Source: an uncultured Enorma sp.
Lineage (GTDB): Bacteria > Actinomycetota > Coriobacteriia > Coriobacteriales > Coriobacteriaceae
Assembly (NCBI GenBank): GCA_905210055.1
Contig: CAJLVH010000094.1
Location: forward strand, 1-7,592
DNA: 7,592 nucleotides
Reading direction: 5' to 3'
Part shown: positions 5,454 to 7,592 of the stretch, one piece after another
How the letters are laid out: every line of letters begins with the position of its first letter
Numbering within the stretch: the stretch's first letter is position 1
The notes under the pieces: model-generated
Seen by the model: only the letters and a program-made list of their open reading frames with translations
Told to the model about the DNA's origin: nothing
The model's database searches: none
Position numbers and translations under genes: made by a program

Positions 5454-6626
5454 ATGACGCGTACCGAGACGGCGCGAGTCGAGGCATGCGATGCGCCGGG
5501 CATCGAGCGCATCCTGCGCGGCGGCTGGGCAACAGACTTCAAGGCGGTTCTGCTCGCGCATGAGGTGCCCGCCCTGTGCACGCTAGACGAGGCGCTGCGC
5601 GACCGGCCGGTGACGCGGTTTCTCGTCTATAAGCTGTTCGCGCACTGCAATGTTTACACGATCCAAACATACTGCGGAGAGAAGAGCGCGGAGTACGAAG
5701 CATCGCGGGCCGCGCGGACGCTGCTCGCCGGCGCAGCACGGGAGACGGGCACGAACATGCGCCTGCATCTTAACAAGAAACGAGATGAGCTCGTCCTTCC
5801 GACGGGGTGCGCAGGTAGCGCGAGCAGCGAAGCGCCGTACGCAATTGCAGACTACGATGTCATGAATTCCGTGGCTCTGCGTTTCAAAGACTGCAAACTG
5901 GGAACGACGTGGTTCAGCCTCATGAAACTGCTCGTCGACCTCGACGCTCTGGGGCTTGGGCAGGATGCAGACAAGGACATGCTCTGCGCTGCGGTCGCGG
6001 AGCGCGTCGAGGGTGCACAGGGCGACTCCGCACGGCTCGCCACCTTGTTCCGCGACGAACGGAAGGTCATCGTCGAGAGGCTTGGTGCGCAACCGCGGGT
6101 CCACCAGGCGCAGATCTACGAGGCGCTCGCGCACTATACGGACCTCACCCACACCATCGGGAACTTTGGCCTCATACCCTTCGGTCATCCGGGAACGCGC
6201 CGGACCTTCAACCCATGGAAAGGCCGCGGCGGCGTTACGGGTGACCGCCAAGATTGCTTCCTCGAAGCGCTTCGCAACGCCTGGGGCACGTTCACATGGA
6301 AGCTCTCGGACGGCTCCGAGGTGCCCTGCGCGGAGGTCATGTCCTTTCCCGACTATATCCGCGCAGCGCAGCTTGAGCTCTACTGCGTGGGGCGCGAGGT
6401 GGTCGAGACGTTCCTAGATGCAGCGCGTCACGAGGACGCAGATGGCATCATCGCTGCCTACGCGCATGTCGAGCAGGCATGTACGAACATACCGGTCGAC
6501 CTCGATAAGGAATTCCCCAGCGAGCCAGCCGGGGTCGCCCACCTTAAGGGCGCAACACTGCGCATCGAAGCGCGCGGGCGGCTCATCATGGCGCGGTACC
6601 GGCACTGTCAACGCCAGTCCATTTGA
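5454..6626 (+). CDS. protein of unknown function with HTIGNF motif
   Basis: I do not recognise a function for this 390-residue product. It is soluble by appearance: no signal peptide, no membrane segment, mixed helical and strand pattern, 12 cysteines without a clear CxxC pair. The most distinctive block is YTDLTHTIGNFGLIPFG (228-244) followed by TFNPWKGRGG (251-260); HTIGNF with a following FN...RG segment recurs, to my memory, in uncharacterised bacterial and phage-borne proteins (possibly the DUF6994 group), but I cannot confirm the family. Other conserved-looking stretches are FLVYKLFAHCNVYTIQTYCG (56-75) and ADYDVMNSVALRFKD (132-146). The ATG at 5454 is preferred over the in-frame ATG at 5400 because it has a G-rich ribosome site and avoids overlap with the phosphoesterase gene. 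It contains more A/T-rich codons (ATA, AAA, TTT) than gltX, which may point to later acquisition. Co-transcription with the phosphoesterase suggests a joint task; its nature is unknown. Confidence 0.85.
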   Translation: MTRTETARVEACDAPGIERILRGGWATDFKAVLLAHEVPALCTLDEALRDRPVTRFLVYKLFAHCNVYTIQTYCGEKSAEYEASRAARTLLAGAARETGTNMRLHLNKKRDELVLPTGCAGSASSEAPYAIADYDVMNSVALRFKDCKLGTTWFSLMKLLVDLDALGLGQDADKDMLCAAVAERVEGAQGDSARLATLFRDERKVIVERLGAQPRVHQAQIYEALAHYTDLTHTIGNFGLIPFGHPGTRRTFNPWKGRGGVTGDRQDCFLEALRNAWGTFTWKLSDGSEVPCAEVMSFPDYIRAAQLELYCVGREVVETFLDAARHEDADGIIAAYAHVEQACTNIPVDLDKEFPSEPAGVAHLKGATLRIEARGRLIMARYRHCQRQSI

Positions 6627-6632
6627 TACAAT
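6605..6632 (+). promoter_or_regulatory. extended -10 promoter for serine dehydratase gene
   Basis: TACAAT (6627-6632) is preceded by TGA, giving an extended -10, and CTGTCA (6605-6610) lies 16 bases upstream as a -35 with four of six matches. The promoter overlaps the last codons of the unknown gene. Transcription would begin near 6639, leaving a leader of about 65 bases. Confidence 0.5.
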
Positions 6633-6656
6633 CGGCTCGGTTCATCAACGCGATCG

Positions 6657-6675
6657 CGCTCGGCGCATCCGAGCG
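6657..6675 (+). other. hairpin in the intergenic leader
   Basis: CGCTCGG (6657-6663) and CCGAGCG (6669-6675) form a perfect seven-pair stem with a five-base loop. No T-run follows, so it is not a clear terminator for the upstream operon. If the promoter at 6605-6632 is right, the hairpin is in the leader of the serine dehydratase mRNA, 18 bases before its ribosome site. Confidence 0.5.
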
Positions 6676-6704
6676 GTTCGTTCGCGCCAGCACAAGGAGG
6701 GGCA

Positions 6705-7592
6705 ATGTCGGGCACATCCGCTGCACCGTCCGCATTCGAAATCTTGGGCCCGATCATGGTCGGACCATCATCGTCGCATACCGCAGGGGCGCTCCGCCTC
6801 GCGCAGGTGGCGGCTTCGCTCATGGAAGCGCCCGTGGCACGCGTGCGCTTCGTGCTGCACAACAGCTTCGCCCACACCTATCGCGGACACGGCACCGACC
6901 GCGCGCTCGTCGCGGGCATCCTCGGACTCGCCACCGACGACGAGCGCATCCGGGGCGCCTTCGACCTCGCTGCCGCACGTGGGCTTTCCTTCGAGTTCGT
7001 GCAAGGTGCGGACGACTCCCACCTGCACCCCAATACCGTCGACATCGAGATGACCGACGACACGGGAGCATCTCGCTCCGTGCGCGGCGAGAGCCTGGGC
7101 GGCGGGCGCATCCGCCTTTCGCGCATCAACGGCGTGAGCGTGAAGATCACCGGCGAATACGACACGGTGTTCGTGGCGCACCGCGACGCCCGCGGCGTGC
7201 TCGCCGCCTTGACCGTGCTGCTCTCGACCTATGGCCTCAACATCGCGTTCATGCGCACCTACCGTACGGAGCGCGGGGGCGCTGCCTACACCGTGTTCGA
7301 GCTCGACGACCTGCCGCGCGGAAGCCAGCTCGAAGCGCTCCTCCAGGCGCTGCGCGGACACGAGCACGTTGAGGTTGCGACGCTCATCCGCATGCCGGGC
7401 ACCACGCGCACCCCCGATGGAAGCGAGCTCGCATCCGACTTCTCCGATGCCCGGGAGCTTCTCGCCCTGTGCGAGCAGGCAGCTGCCAGCATAGGCGCTA
7501 TCGCGCGTGCCCGCGAGGAGGAGCTCTCCGGTGCCGATGCTGCAAAGAAGACGATGGAGCGCGTCATCGCCGCCATGCGCGCCGAGACCACC
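6705..7592 (+). CDS. sdaAB: L-serine dehydratase, iron-sulfur type: fused beta (ACT) and alpha halves, 3' end outside window
   Basis: The enzyme deaminates L-serine to pyruvate and ammonia with a 4Fe-4S cluster. The frame from ATG 6705 is open for 296 codons to the window end. The N-terminus FEILGPIMVGPSSSHTAGA (11-29) is the beta-subunit signature; SFAHTYRGHGTDRALVAG (54-71), HPNT (108-111) and GESLGGG (128-134) follow the same domain. Residues about 152-226 (TVFVAHRDARGVLAALTVLL) form an ACT domain, which binds serine or regulates in two-subunit enzymes. In those enzymes beta ends here at about 220 residues. Here the chain continues through a short linker (230-247) into ARELLALCEQAAASIGAIAR and a Glu-rich helix that resembles the first helices of SdaAA. 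So alpha appears fused to beta; the cluster-binding cysteines would lie beyond the edge. AAGGAGG at 6694-6700, four bases before ATG, supports the start. Confidence 0.93.
   Translation, partial: MSGTSAAPSAFEILGPIMVGPSSSHTAGALRLAQVAASLMEAPVARVRFVLHNSFAHTYRGHGTDRALVAGILGLATDDERIRGAFDLAAARGLSFEFVQGADDSHLHPNTVDIEMTDDTGASRSVRGESLGGGRIRLSRINGVSVKITGEYDTVFVAHRDARGVLAALTVLLSTYGLNIAFMRTYRTERGGAAYTVFELDDLPRGSQLEALLQALRGHEHVEVATLIRMPGTTRTPDGSELASDFSDARELLALCEQAAASIGAIARAREEELSGADAAKKTMERVIAAMRAETT

Noticed and set aside
4321..5532. 403-codon open frame on the minus strand opposite the phosphoesterase
   Set aside because: The plus strand has all phosphoesterase motifs in order; the minus frame shows none and has a skewed composition.
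6623..7372. 249-codon open frame on the plus strand starting before the serine dehydratase gene
   Set aside because: It is very Arg-rich and motif-free, while the frame from 6705 encodes a clear serine dehydratase with a good ribosome site.

Overview
The window is GC-rich with tightly packed genes, strong Shine-Dalgarno sites and heavy third-position G/C use. This fits a high-GC Actinomycetota. The protein mix (YhgE/Pip-type envelope protein, bacterial GluRS, iron-sulfur serine dehydratase with an ACT domain) resembles gut Coriobacteriia such as Collinsella or Olsenella, but that placement is inference from general knowledge, not a search.

Left part (1-2548, minus strand): a two-gene operon. 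The first gene (1826-2548) encodes a 240-aa protein with the length and fold pattern of an ABC-transporter ATPase, but Walker A, signature, Walker B glutamate and H-loop are all replaced. It overlaps by ATGA the start of a large YhgE/Pip-family membrane protein (1-1829) whose C-terminal membrane part lies outside the window. A pseudo-ATPase translationally coupled to an envelope protein is one of the two most interesting features here.

Divergent intergenic region (2549-2732): a perfect 10-bp palindrome of LacI-family operator type, two further inverted repeats with 7-base centres, a consensus -10 box (TATAAT) for gltX and a short direct repeat just before the gltX ribosome binding site.

Middle (2733-4214, plus): gltX, glutamyl-tRNA synthetase, complete, with all class-I motifs. 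The 295 bases behind it (4215-4509) contain no gene. They hold a possible terminator, a strong stem-loop and two repeat-like units at an exact 61-base period whose size, stem and ends look like a decayed type I-E CRISPR array. No cas gene is present in the window. A candidate promoter follows directly.

Accessory pair (4510-6626, plus): a PPP-like metallophosphoesterase with all metal-binding motifs, then, 17 bases later, a 390-aa protein I cannot assign to a function, carrying an HTIGNF motif. They look like a two-gene operon inserted between housekeeping genes.

Right end (6705-7592, plus): an iron-sulfur L-serine dehydratase with its own extended -10 promoter. The beta (substrate/ACT) half runs on in the same frame into the start of the alpha (catalytic) half, so the two subunits appear fused. 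The gene is cut off by the window end.
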